This document shows, piece by piece, positions 40,136 through 48,345 of a stretch of 64,000 bases of DNA. The first letter of the stretch is position 1; each line of letters starts with the position of its first letter. The stretch comes from Serratia marcescens. GTDB taxonomy: Bacteria > Pseudomonadota > Gammaproteobacteria > Enterobacterales > Enterobacteriaceae. Made by a program: the position numbers and the translations under genes. The stretch spans positions 3,348,001 to 3,412,000 of the forward strand of contig NZ_VFMJ01000001.1 of NCBI RefSeq assembly GCF_006715005.1, in the 5' to 3' direction. The notes below the pieces were generated by a model. The model searched no databases and was not told the DNA's origin. It saw nothing but the letters and a program-made list of their open reading frames with translations.

Positions 40136-41013
40136 TTACTTCATGCTGCTCAGCAGCGCGTCGACATTGTGCTTGAACGCCTGCTCATAGGTGGCCGCCG
40201 GGCCGCCCGCGCGGGAGAGCGCTTCAGGGTACAGCTCGCCGCCCGCCTTGGCGCCGGTGGCGGCGGCGATCTGTTTCACCAACCGCGGATCGGTCTGATT
40301 TTCGATAAAGTAAGCGTTGACCTTTTCCTGTTTGATTTGCTTGATCAGGCCCGCCACGTCGCTGGCGCTGGCTTCGGCCTCGGTGGAAAACCCGACCGGG
40401 GCAAGGAAGGTGACGCCGTACTCTTGCCCAAAGTAGCCAAAGGCATCATGGCTGGTCAGCACCTTGCGTTTCTGTGGCGGTACTGCCGCGAACTGGGTTT
40501 TGGCCCACAGGTCCAGCTTTTGCAGTTGCTGAATATATTCGGCTCCGCGCTGGCGAAAATAGTTGGCATCTTCGGGATCGGCGGCAATCAGGGCGTTCAT
40601 CACGTTGGTGGCGTACTGCACGCCGTTTTTCATGCTGTTCCAGGCGTGAGGATCGGTAATCGGTTTGCCGTCCTCCTCCATTTGGCGGGTGCGATCCCCT
40701 GTGAAGCGGTGATCACCTGCCCTTTATAACCCGAAGCGCTGACCAGACGATCGATCCACCCTTCCAGTCCCAGGCCGCTGACGAACACCACATCAGCCCG
40801 AGCCAGCGTCTTGCCGTCCTGCGGCGAAGGCTCGAAACTGTGCGGATCGCCATCCGGCCCTACCAGCGTGCTAACCTTGACGTGATCGCCTCCCACCTGT
40901 TTGACGATATCGCCCAGAATGGAAAAGCTGGCGACGGCGTCGACGGTCTTCGCCATCGCCAATGGGCTGGCCAGCAGAGCAGCAACCGCCAGCGATATAG
41001 GTAAACGTTTCAT
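40136..41013 (-). pseudogene. Metal ABC transporter substrate-binding protein, frameshifted
   Basis: The N-terminal part (signal MKRLPISLAVAALLASPLAMA, then SFSILGDIVKQVGGDHVKV and DPHSFEPSPQDGK) is in one frame. The C-terminal part (MEEDGKPITDPHAWNSMKN, HDAFGYFGQEYGV, FIENQTDPRLVKQIA) is in another. Together they make one cluster A-I zinc/manganese-binding protein of about 292 residues. Frames switch near 40687-40689, where minus-strand GCACCCGCCAAATG would read IAPRQMEED if one C were added. The gene is either broken or carries a sequencing error in a C run. The metal-binding His, Glu and Asp motifs are otherwise present. No long His-rich loop is seen. It is last in the operon after ATPase and permease genes. 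Confidence 0.85.
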
Positions 41014-41038
41014 ACTTTCTCCTTGCAAAGGGCACTTC

Positions 41039-41896
41039 TCAACGGCGCGCGAAGGCGCAAATGCCTCCGCGCGTTCCAAACAGGATCGAGACGAAAAAGA
41101 TGACGCTGGCGCTGAGCACGATCGCCGGGCCGGCAGGCAACGACGCGTAGTAGGACCATACCAGCCCAATCACGCTGGAAAGCGCGCCGATGCCCATCGC
41201 CGTCGCCAGCGTCTGCGGCAGATTGCGCGCCCAGAAGCGCGCGCTGGCGGCGGGCAGCATCATCAGCCCCACCGACATCAGGGTGCCGAGGATCTGGAAT
41301 CCCGCCACCAGATTGACCACCACCAGCGCCAGAAACAGGCCGTGGATCAGCGCCAACCGGCGCGGCGCATTGACGCGCAGAAAAGTCACGTCGAAGGATT
41401 CGATCACTAACGCGCGATACAGCGCCGCCAGCGCCAGCAGCGAAACTGAGGCGATTGCACCGACCATCAGCATGGCCTGCTCATCGACCGCCAGAATCGA
41501 ACCGAACAGCACGTGCAGCAGATCCACACTGGAACCGCGCAGCGAGACCAGCGTGACTCCCAGCGCCAACGACCCCAGATAGAACCCGGCGAAGCTGGCA
41601 TCTTCTTTTAACGGCGTGCGGCGGCTCACCAGGCCGGACAGCATCGCCACCGCCAGCCCGGCAATAAAGCCGCCCACGCCCATCGCCACCAGCGACATGC
41701 CGGAGATCAGATAACCGATCGCCGCGCCCGGCAACACCGCGTGGGACAATGCGTCCCCGACCAGGCTCATGCGGCGCAGCAGCAGAAACACGCCCAGCGG
41801 GGCTGCGCTGAGCGACAGCGCCAGGCACGCCATGAGCGCACGGCGCATAAAACCGAAAGAGAGGAAAGGATCGATAAGCCCATGCAACAGCATCAT
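41039..41896 (-). CDS. Metal ABC transporter permease (ABC-3 family)
   Basis: This 285-residue protein has eight or so membrane helices. ABC-3 signatures are LLRRMSLVGDALSHAVLPGAAIGYLI and LMSVGLMMLPAASARFWARNL. It forms the membrane channel of a zinc or manganese importer. Its start overlaps the ATPase stop by four bases. The upstream Zur-like site favours zinc. Confidence 0.92.
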   Translation of the reverse strand: MMLLHGLIDPFLSFGFMRRALMACLALSLSAAPLGVFLLLRRMSLVGDALSHAVLPGAAIGYLISGMSLVAMGVGGFIAGLAVAMLSGLVSRRTPLKEDASFAGFYLGSLALGVTLVSLRGSSVDLLHVLFGSILAVDEQAMLMVGAIASVSLLALAALYRALVIESFDVTFLRVNAPRRLALIHGLFLALVVVNLVAGFQILGTLMSVGLMMLPAASARFWARNLPQTLATAMGIGALSSVIGLVWSYYASLPAGPAIVLSASVIFFVSILFGTRGGICAFARR

Positions 41897-42603
41897 GGCG
41901 CCACCGCCCGCAGATCCGGCTGCCGTTCGGCGCGATACCTCGGCACCTGTTCCAGCACCCGCTCAGCCGCGCCCCAGTGGCAAGCCTGCGGCGTCAGCAA
42001 CAGCGCCTGCGGGAAATGCTCGGCAACCATCGACATATCGTGCAGCACGGCAATCACCGTTCTCCCCTGCCGGTGCAGTTGCGCAATCGCCTGCAGCAAA
42101 ATCTGCGTGGTGGCGCTGTCGATGCCGGTAAAAGGCTCATCCAGCAGGATCAGCGGCGCCTGTTGGACCAGCAGGCGCGCAAACAGCACTCGCTGCAGCT
42201 GGCCACCGGACAGCTCGCCCACCGGGCTGCGCGCCAGCGCACTCATGCCAACGTTCGCCAGCGCCTCATTGACCTGGCTCGTCGCACGCTTGTTCATGCC
42301 GCCGAACATGCCGCTTTGCGGCCAACAGCCCATCGCCACCAGATCGCTCACCGCGATGGGGAACTGCCGATCCAGTTCCGCCTGCTGCGGTAAATACGCT
42401 CTGCGCGGTGGCTTTCCGCCGCTAAAACTCAGGCTGCCCCCCAACGGCGGCAACAATCCGGCGAAGGTTTTCAGCAGCGTCGACTTACCCGCCCCGTTGA
42501 CGCCCACCACCGCGGTTAACGATCCGGCAGTAAACTGCCCGCTCAGCGGCGGGAAAAGTGGCGTGGCCCCATAGCCTATCGCCAACTGACGCAAGGTGAT
42601 CAT
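41893..42603 (-). CDS. Metal ABC transporter ATP-binding protein
   Basis: This protein has 236 residues from the ATG at 42601-42603 (MITLRQLAIGYG). Walker A is GVNGAGKSTLLKT, the signature loop is LSGGQLQRVLFARLL and Walker B is PLILLDEPFTGID. It powers the adjacent permease. Upstream in-frame codons to 42636 overlap another small frame and look non-coding. The ATG overlaps the stop of that small frame as ATGA. Confidence 0.93.
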   Translation of the reverse strand: MITLRQLAIGYGATPLFPPLSGQFTAGSLTAVVGVNGAGKSTLLKTFAGLLPPLGGSLSFSGGKPPRRAYLPQQAELDRQFPIAVSDLVAMGCWPQSGMFGGMNKRATSQVNEALANVGMSALARSPVGELSGGQLQRVLFARLLVQQAPLILLDEPFTGIDSATTQILLQAIAQLHRQGRTVIAVLHDMSMVAEHFPQALLLTPQACHWGAAERVLEQVPRYRAERQPDLRAVAP

Positions 42604-42791
42604 GGCAGCGACACCGCCCAGAAAATGCCGAGCCACAACAGGGCCAGCAGCACAACGGCCCCCGAACAGCGCACGGCAGCGGAGGTGGTAAACAACGAAT
42701 TCAGTGACGACGCAGCGTCATGTTGTGGAGAGGGAGTCAATGTCGTGACCAACGCGATGGAGTAATGGTTACAATATAACATCACACTCAC
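42600..42791 (-). CDS. Possible small membrane protein ahead of the metal ABC genes
   Basis: The open frame has 63 codons, ends in a hydrophobic helix (SGAVVLLALLWLGIFWAVSLP) and shares ATGA with the downstream ATPase start. The Zur-like box overlaps its first codons, so the true start must be further in. Candidates are TTG or GTG codons; no good ribosome site was found. It may be a real coupled peptide or a chance frame. I do not recognise it. Confidence 0.3.
   Translation of the reverse strand: MSVMLYCNHYSIALVTTLTPSPQHDAASSLNSLFTTSAAVRCSGAVVLLALLWLGIFWAVSLP
42762..42785. promoter_or_regulatory. Zur-like box upstream of the metal ABC operon
   Basis: The minus strand reads GTGATGTTATATTGTAAC followed by CATTAC. 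This matches most of the Zur pattern TGTTATAnTATAACA and resembles the box before rpmE2. It sits about 160 bases upstream of the ATPase gene. Confidence 0.7.
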
Positions 42792-43010
42792 TACGACGTC
42801 TCAAGCCCTGCCGTGCCAATTAATGCAACGGAACGTAACAGCCCCGCGCAGCGGCTCTCCCCCGCCACGCTCCCCTTATCAATCTCAGGGATATTCCCGT
42901 TCGACAGAAATGTTGGCATAGGGTAAAGAACAGCGGTAAATCGAAAAATTTACCGGCGCGTGTGGAAAAGGAGTAAGATAAGCAGATAACATTGCTGTTG
43001 GCCGATCTTA

Positions 43011-43364
43011 ATGCTTGTTACCCTTGTCTGTAGCCTGGACGTCAACGCACTTTCTGTTAAAAAATTAAAGAAAGTGATTAATGACAATATAGCGGAGTTA
43101 GTGCCGGCGCTGACCAGTGGACTCAGTTTTTATTCTGAAAGCGCACGCTATGCCGAAGATTCATTAGAAATACTTGATATAGTGCAACAAGGTGACGGCG
43201 GTTATTCAATGAGTTATCGCTATAAGTGGGGCATTTTTAATGCCTGCCTGGATATCAACAGCGAAGATATCATCAACGACAGCGTCCGGTTTCGAGTGAC
43301 GGAGCGGGGTTTAATCTTCGACATCATTGATAACTCACGTCCATCAACTGCGGATGAATTGTAA
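43011..43364 (+). CDS. Hypothetical protein upstream of tomB
   Basis: This 117-residue open frame has codon use somewhat richer in A+T than its neighbours. The protein is acidic, with VKKLKKVINDNIAELVPALTSGL near the start, YSMSYRYKWGIFNACLDINSED in the middle and VTERGLIFDIIDNSRPS at the end. It has no signal peptide or membrane segment. I do not recognise it. The start has a poor ribosome site, so translation may begin later. It lies between the zinc block and tomB-hha on the tomB strand, about 160 bases upstream. Confidence 0.55.
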   Translation: MLVTLVCSLDVNALSVKKLKKVINDNIAELVPALTSGLSFYSESARYAEDSLEILDIVQQGDGGYSMSYRYKWGIFNACLDINSEDIINDSVRFRVTERGLIFDIIDNSRPSTADEL

Positions 43365-43522
43365 GTTTACGTAATAACTGCAGGCCAAACGCGAAAAAAT
43401 GATTTATATTCATTTTACGGGAAGTTTATTTAACCACCGTTAAGCTGCCTCCGTTCATGATGTAAATCAGCTTACTCACATAGTGTTATCACACCGCAAT
43501 TAAGACTTACGGAGGGGATGAT

Positions 43523-43891
43523 ATGGATGAGTATTCGCCTAAGCGACACGACATTGCTCAGCTCAAATTCTTGTGCGAAAATTTGTATGATGAAGGTATC
43601 GCTACCCTGGGAGACAGCCACCACGGGTGGGTCAACGATCCGACATCCTCCGTCAACCTGCAGCTTAATGAGTTGATCGAACATATCGCTTCGTTTGTGA
43701 TGAGTTATAAAATTAAATACATGGACGAATCAGACCTGTCGGAGTTAGTCGAAGAATATCTCGACGATACTTATACGCTGTTCAGCAGCTACGGTATCAA
43801 TGATTCCGACCTGCGCCGCTGGCAAAAGACCAAGGCGAGATTATTCAGAATGTTCTCAGGAGAGGACATCTGTACGACAATGAAAACTTAG
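43523..43891 (+). CDS. tomB: TomB, Hha toxicity modulator
   Basis: This 122-residue protein starts MDEYSPKRHDIAQLKFLCENL, with HGWVNDPTSSVNLQLNELIEHIA and DDTYTLFSSYGINDSDL, a clear TomB (YbaJ). It counteracts Hha by oxygen-dependent oxidation of an Hha cysteine in the described system. A GGAGGGGAT ribosome site precedes it. hha follows after about 50 bases. Confidence 0.95.
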   Translation: MDEYSPKRHDIAQLKFLCENLYDEGIATLGDSHHGWVNDPTSSVNLQLNELIEHIASFVMSYKIKYMDESDLSELVEEYLDDTYTLFSSYGINDSDLRRWQKTKARLFRMFSGEDICTTMKT

Positions 43892-43941
43892 GGGATAATT
43901 ATTCCCGAGCTATTTTACGGTTATTAAACTAAAAGGCCACC

Positions 43942-44145
43942 ATGACTAAAACCGACTATCTGATGCGTTTACGTAAATGCACCACGATTGATACTCTCGA
44001 ACGTGTTATTGAGAAAAATAAGTACGAGCTTTCCGATGATGAACTGGAGCTGTTTTACTCAGCGGCCGATCACCGTCTGGCGGAGCTCACCATGAACAAA
44101 CTGTATGACAAAATCCCCACCTCCGTTTGGAAATATGTCAGGTAA
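43942..44145 (+). CDS. hha: Hha, H-NS-associated expression modulator
   Basis: This 67-residue protein, [20 protein letters not shown], then [22 protein letters not shown], is Hha/YmoA. It binds H-NS and strengthens silencing of AT-rich, often acquired genes. It pairs with tomB. The AT-rich regulator genes near 57.5-59.7 kb would be plausible H-NS/Hha targets. Confidence 0.96.
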   Translation: MTKTDYLMRLRKCTTIDTLERVIEKNKYELSDDELELFYSAADHRLAELTMNKLYDKIPTSVWKYVR

Positions 44146-44163
44146 TCAGACCCCAACGCGTTG

Positions 44164-44183
44164 AGCCGATGCTTTTATCGGCT
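44164..44183 (+). terminator. Probable terminator after hha
   Basis: Arms AGCCGAT and ATCGGCT enclose GCTTTT, followed by TCAATG. Moderate strength. The next 250 bases to the cytochrome gene hold no gene I can support, only an inverted repeat at 44293-44313. Confidence 0.55.
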
Positions 44184-44436
44184 TCAATGTCCACGTTAAA
44201 TACGTATTTTTCCTATTGACAATGAAATGTTAATTACGTTCATCTTTATCGTTAATAATAAATAGCAACACTTCTCTGTTCCTGTTCGGGGTATAACGCG
44301 ATTAACGCGTTATGACTCTCGCCCCCTTCTTAACGGCCACCAGCGTAACGGCCATGCAGCCAATCCCTCCTAACCTATACCCCTCGCGGCCACGCCGCCG
44401 CACTGCCTCGCCGGGCGGAGTGATCGCCCCGTAAAA

Positions 44437-44955
44437 TCAGAGCATGCGGCGCAAAATCGCCTGCCGGGCAAAACAGTGGTGTTTAATCACCGCCGCAACG
44501 TGCAGCACGATCATGGCCGACAGCGCGATACACGCATAACGGTGCACGGCGAAAAAGAAGCGGTTAACGTCGAGATTTGCAATCGGGCGTGGGAAGTCAA
44601 TCGCACCGAAAACGGCAAAGCCGTGCTCCAGCATGAGGAATCCGCTGATCAGCACCACGAAAATCAGCAGGTAGAATATTTCGTGCTGCAAATGCACCAA
44701 TCCCTTCTCGTGCCCTTGCAGCATATCGCCATAGGGCACCTTCGGCCGGAAAAAGCGCCAGATAAAGCGCGCCGCCATCAGCGGTGTCAGCACCAAAGCC
44801 AACGACATATTGGTCACGGAGAAAAAAGCGAAGATGCGCGCATCCGTCATAAAATGCAGCGAATAACCGACAATCATTACGTAGATCATGACCGCGGCAA
44901 TGCCCCAATGCAGTAACCGACTGAAAAGATCGTAACGGGCAGGTTCGTGTGACAT
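44437..44955 (-). CDS. Cytochrome b561-family membrane protein
   Basis: This 172-residue protein has four membrane helices and haem-ligand histidines in RLLHWGIAAVMIY, LVHLQHEIFYLL and AVHRYACIALSAMIVLHVAAVIKHH. It belongs to the cytochrome b561/YceJ type, carrying electrons across or at the inner membrane. It starts 52 bases after the stop of the GbpA-type LPMO gene on the same strand, so co-transcription is likely. A role in supplying reductant to periplasmic or exported redox partners is speculative. Confidence 0.87.
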   Translation of the reverse strand: MSHEPARYDLFSRLLHWGIAAVMIYVMIVGYSLHFMTDARIFAFFSVTNMSLALVLTPLMAARFIWRFFRPKVPYGDMLQGHEKGLVHLQHEIFYLLIFVVLISGFLMLEHGFAVFGAIDFPRPIANLDVNRFFFAVHRYACIALSAMIVLHVAAVIKHHCFARQAILRRML

Positions 44956-45007
44956 AAAACTCCTTTAAAAGCGGCCATCGCTGGCCGCTTGGCTATCCGA
45001 TTTACGC

Positions 45008-46435
45008 TTACTTTTTCAGAACCCAGGCATCCTGCCAGTTGGATCCCACGCCCGGCTCATAGTGAGTCGCGCCGCTGTTCCACTGCATGCAGTAACCGCT
45101 GTAAGGGAAAGGTTTGCACTGATACACCTTGCCGTCCTTCTGCTGCAGCACCGTGGTGCCGGCGGTGTATTTACTCAGCTCGTTCGGGAAGACGAAGTTG
45201 TAGTCGCCATTGCCACCACCGCCGGTGGAGTCGGCTTCCAGATTGAAGTTTTCGATATCAGGCTGAATGCTCTGCCCGTTATCGTTGCTGGCGATCACTT
45301 TCAGCATGTGGTGGCCCTCGCTGACGTTGCTCAGCGCGATGGTCAGCGGCTGGCTTGCGTCTTCCAGCGTCTCTTTCACATAGCCTTTCTCCGTCTGACC
45401 GTGATCGTAAACGCGCGCTTCAACCGTCAGCTTGCCTTTAACCTCGGCATTGAAGGTCAGTTGGGCTTTACCATCCTTGATCTTGGTGCTGGACAGATTG
45501 CCAATACGAATCTCTTCGGTAATCTCAGGTGTATTTTCATCATAGGAAATCACCACGCTCTTCATCGTGCTGCCCTGCTTGGCGAAGACCGCGTTATTGC
45601 CGAATACCGGGTTGACGTTGCCTTTGCCGTCCTTCACCCCGGCGCGCACCGCTTTCTGTTCGGCGTTGATCTTGGTAGCCAGTGCGTGGCTCCAGCGGTT
45701 TTTGTCGGTCAGCGCCTCGCTGTCGATCGCCAGCTCGGTTTTCATCGCCAGCACTTCGCCGTTTGCGTCGAAGAAGCGAGCGATCGCTTTGTCGCCAACC
45801 TGCAGGTTTTTACCGGTGAGGGAACCCTGCAGCTGCTTGCGCCATTCGGATACGACGCCGTCGTCTTCAAAGTTAACGTCAACCACCTGATAGAAACTGT
45901 TTACCGTGTCATTGATTTCCCACACGCCGTAAATCACCTGATAGCCGGTTCTCTCCGGCACCACGCACTGATGCACTTCGCGATCTTTTGGCGCCTGAGC
46001 ATGGCCATCAACTTCACAGAACGGCTCTTTTTCGAAAGCCTCGCGCGACAGCGGTTTGTTCACATCCCAATCTTGTTTGGTGATGTAGTAACGCCAGTTA
46101 TTGGTTTTATGCTTGGCGGTGTGGTACCAGGTGAACGTCTGCGGCCCCGGCTTCATGGTGTTCAACGCCCAGACGTTGACGCCCTGGCGATCCAGCGGTT
46201 CGAAGCCATTAACCCCGCCGCTGGCCAGCTGACCGTCGAGCGGCGTAGCGCCGCCAGGGAAGCCGGAAATCTGCTCAACGCTTTGCGGTTCCCACTGCGC
46301 CCGGCCGCAGTCGGTGTTGCTACCCAGCTTGCACTTGTAGGCGCGGCTTTCGGGAACTTCGATATACCCATGCGACCAGGCGGCCGACGAGGCAGCGAGC
46401 GTTGCCATCATCAGGGCGATTTTGGATAAATTCAT
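45008..46435 (-). CDS. gbpA: GbpA-type chitin-active LPMO/adhesin
   Basis: This protein has 475 residues from the ATG at 46433-46435, preceded by GGAG. A signal peptide (1-21, ending SSAAWS) exposes His22, the first copper ligand of an AA10 LPMO; the second is His109 (WYHTAKHKT). The catalytic domain (about 22-200) has the disulfide-forming CKLGSNTDC and GFPGGATPLDG. Two beta domains of the GbpA 2/3 type follow (about 205-405). After a glycine-rich linker (STGGGGNGDY) comes a C-terminal chitin-binding domain with two cysteines (YQCKPFPYSGYCMQWN). In Vibrio cholerae the homologue is exported by type II secretion. A complete type II operon lies next door. An upstream in-frame extension to 46543 is not signal-like. 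Confidence 0.93.
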   Translation of the reverse strand: MNLSKIALMMATLAASSAAWSHGYIEVPESRAYKCKLGSNTDCGRAQWEPQSVEQISGFPGGATPLDGQLASGGVNGFEPLDRQGVNVWALNTMKPGPQTFTWYHTAKHKTNNWRYYITKQDWDVNKPLSREAFEKEPFCEVDGHAQAPKDREVHQCVVPERTGYQVIYGVWEINDTVNSFYQVVDVNFEDDGVVSEWRKQLQGSLTGKNLQVGDKAIARFFDANGEVLAMKTELAIDSEALTDKNRWSHALATKINAEQKAVRAGVKDGKGNVNPVFGNNAVFAKQGSTMKSVVISYDENTPEITEEIRIGNLSSTKIKDGKAQLTFNAEVKGKLTVEARVYDHGQTEKGYVKETLEDASQPLTIALSNVSEGHHMLKVIASNDNGQSIQPDIENFNLEADSTGGGGNGDYNFVFPNELSKYTAGTTVLQQKDGKVYQCKPFPYSGYCMQWNSGATHYEPGVGSNWQDAWVLKK

Positions 46436-46687
46436 TACGACTCCAGTTAAATTTATTGGATTCCAACTGAGTGAGAAGAAACTCAAAGAGGTGCGGCGAT
46501 ACCGCGAGAGGAATAATAAGTAGAAGCCCTGAACGCCCGGCACTTAGAATGCATTAAAATAATAAAACCTAATACGACCAAGATATTAAATGGCATGACA
46601 AACGTTTAAAATAATCCGGAAATCGTGAAGCGCCGCCGTGCGGCGAAAGAAATAAGCGCACCGTTCCTATTCCACAGAGAGAATAAC

Positions 46688-47050
46688 GTGACATTGAAAA
46701 ATATCGCCGCAGCGGTCTTGGCCTCCCTGCTGCTCTCCGGCTGCCAGCACGCCGCCAAATCCGCCCCTGACGCCGCCGCCCAACGCGACCAGCTGTCGTC
46801 GCTGGTCGGCGCCGGCTTGTTTTTGAGAGAGCGTTGCAATCGCGCCGACATCCCGGCCGACGATAAGCTCACGGCGGCGGCGCTGCAGGAAGCAGAGAAA
46901 AAAGGCTGGTCGCCGGCGCTCAATCGCGCCCAGTTGCTTGCTGCAGGTCAACACGTCGCCGCACAGCTGGCGGCCGACGCCACGCCGCTGCAGGAGAAGT
47001 GCAGCGAATTCAATCGGTCACTGGCGCCCTTTTTAGCCCAGCGCCGTTAG
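46688..47050 (+). CDS. gspS: GspS pilotin lipoprotein (PulS/OutS family)
   Basis: This protein has 120 residues from a GTG at 46688 (VTLKNIAAAVLASLLLSGC); the lipobox cysteine is Cys19. The mature part has QLSSLVGAGLFLRERCNRADIP and EKCSEFNRSLAPFL, with the paired cysteines seen in PulS/OutS pilotins. Pilotins escort the GspD secretin to the outer membrane. The gene converges with gspO, overlapping by four bases at the stops. It is divergent from gbpA across a 252-base intergenic region that should hold both promoters. An in-frame ATG at 46625 adds residues before the signal and is less likely. Confidence 0.87.
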   Translation: MTLKNIAAAVLASLLLSGCQHAAKSAPDAAAQRDQLSSLVGAGLFLRERCNRADIPADDKLTAAALQEAEKKGWSPALNRAQLLAAGQHVAAQLAADATPLQEKCSEFNRSLAPFLAQRR

Positions 47051-47862
47051 CCCCCCAGCGGCAGCACAAACCATTGGCAGGCGACCGCGCCTGCGCCCGC
47101 CGTCGCCAGCCCCGGCCCGAAAGGCAGGGGCTGAGTTCCATCACCGCCGCGCCATACGCGCAGCAACAGCCATAGCAGGCTGCCGGCGGAGGCGAACAGC
47201 AGGATCGACGGCAAAGCGGCATAGCCGCCCCAGGCGCCAAGCGCCGCCAACAGTTTAAAATCGCCGTATCCCAGCCCCTCGCGGCCAGTCGCCAGACGAA
47301 ATCCCCAATACAGCAGCCACAGCGTCAGATAGCCCGCCATCGCGCCGATAACCGCCGCCGGCAAAAAGGCCGGGTGCGCGAGGCAATGCCACAGCAACCC
47401 GCCCCACAACAGCGACAGCGTCAGACAATCCGGCAGGAGTTGGCGCTCGCTGTCAATCGCCGCCAGCGCCAGCAACAACGCAACAAACGCCAGCATGAAA
47501 AACCAATCCAGCCCAATGCCGAGATGCCAGGCCAGCATGATTCCCATCAGCATCAGAAATAACTCCACCAGTGGATAACGCACGGAAATAGGGCGGCGGC
47601 AATAACGACAGCGGCCACGCAACAGCAGCCAACTTAATAAAGGAATATTATCGAACGCCGATAATTGTTTTGTGCATGACGGGCAAAATGAACGCGGCCA
47701 AACGAGATCAAACCGCTCGGCCTGCGTCGTTTCCATTTCACGCTCAAGCATGACAGGCAGCCGATAAACGACCACGTTAATAAAACTGCCGACGCACAGA
47801 CTCAACACGGCGCTAAATAACAGCCAGTGTTCATCCGCCGCCGCGTTTAGGGCGAATAGCAT
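47047..47862 (-). CDS. gspO: Type IV prepilin peptidase
   Basis: This 271-residue protein has about eight membrane helices. It begins with LCVGSFINVVVYRLPVMLERE, has the zinc-type double CxxC (CPSC and CRYC), and carries the catalytic aspartates in IDSERQLLPD and GYGDFK. It cleaves and methylates the prepilin-like GspG-K. It is the last gene of the gsp operon, 36 bases after gspM; no gspN is present. Confidence 0.95.
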   Translation of the reverse strand: MLFALNAAADEHWLLFSAVLSLCVGSFINVVVYRLPVMLEREMETTQAERFDLVWPRSFCPSCTKQLSAFDNIPLLSWLLLRGRCRYCRRPISVRYPLVELFLMLMGIMLAWHLGIGLDWFFMLAFVALLLALAAIDSERQLLPDCLTLSLLWGGLLWHCLAHPAFLPAAVIGAMAGYLTLWLLYWGFRLATGREGLGYGDFKLLAALGAWGGYAALPSILLFASAGSLLWLLLRVWRGGDGTQPLPFGPGLATAGAGAVACQWFVLPLGG

Positions 47863-47898
47863 GATTTTTTCTGATTCCTGATGATTCGTTAGCGTGGG

Positions 47899-48345
47899 TT
47901 ACATCGACGGCTGCGTTGTCACCTGCAGCCGGCTGACCTGCACTACGCCCGGCGCCTGCCCCGCGCGCTCCACGGCGAGCGCGAGCACGCGGATACCGTG
48001 CTCGCGTTGCAGGGCGGCCAGCCACGACAGCAGGCTTTCGAACGGCACGGGCGGCAGCCTCACCAGCATCTCCGCGTCACTTTCCGTCAGGTCGGCGATG
48101 GGAATGCGGTACGCCTGCGCGCTCTGCCGCAGCCGCTCCGGCAGTTGCTCGCGCGCAGCGGCGCCCGGCGGCAAGCGAGCCTGCAGTTGCTGGATGACGC
48201 GTGCCTGCCCCTGCAGCGCCGCCAGCCGTTGTGCGCTTTTCTGCGCCAGTGAAAACTGATACAGGCAGTAGCCGCAGGCTACCAACAGCAACAGGCTTAA
48301 CAACACCGCCCGCCGCAACGCCTTATCGCGCCATCCGATATTCAT
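47899..48345 (-). CDS. gspM: Type II secretion protein GspM
   Basis: This 148-residue protein has a single N-terminal membrane helix (ALRRAVLLSLLLLVACGYCLY) and a short periplasmic ferredoxin-like domain. It pairs with GspL in the inner-membrane platform. Its ATG overlaps the gspL stop by four bases. Assignment rests mainly on size, topology and position. Confidence 0.88.
   Translation of the reverse strand: MNIGWRDKALRRAVLLSLLLLVACGYCLYQFSLAQKSAQRLAALQGQARVIQQLQARLPPGAAAREQLPERLRQSAQAYRIPIADLTESDAEMLVRLPPVPFESLLSWLAALQREHGIRVLALAVERAGQAPGVVQVSRLQVTTQPSM

Noticed and set aside
46436..46520. CCTCTTTGA in the gbpA leader, shared with the ChiX seed
   Set aside because: It has the same polarity as the ChiX seed, so it cannot pair with ChiX. 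A nine-base match is expected about once per window by chance.
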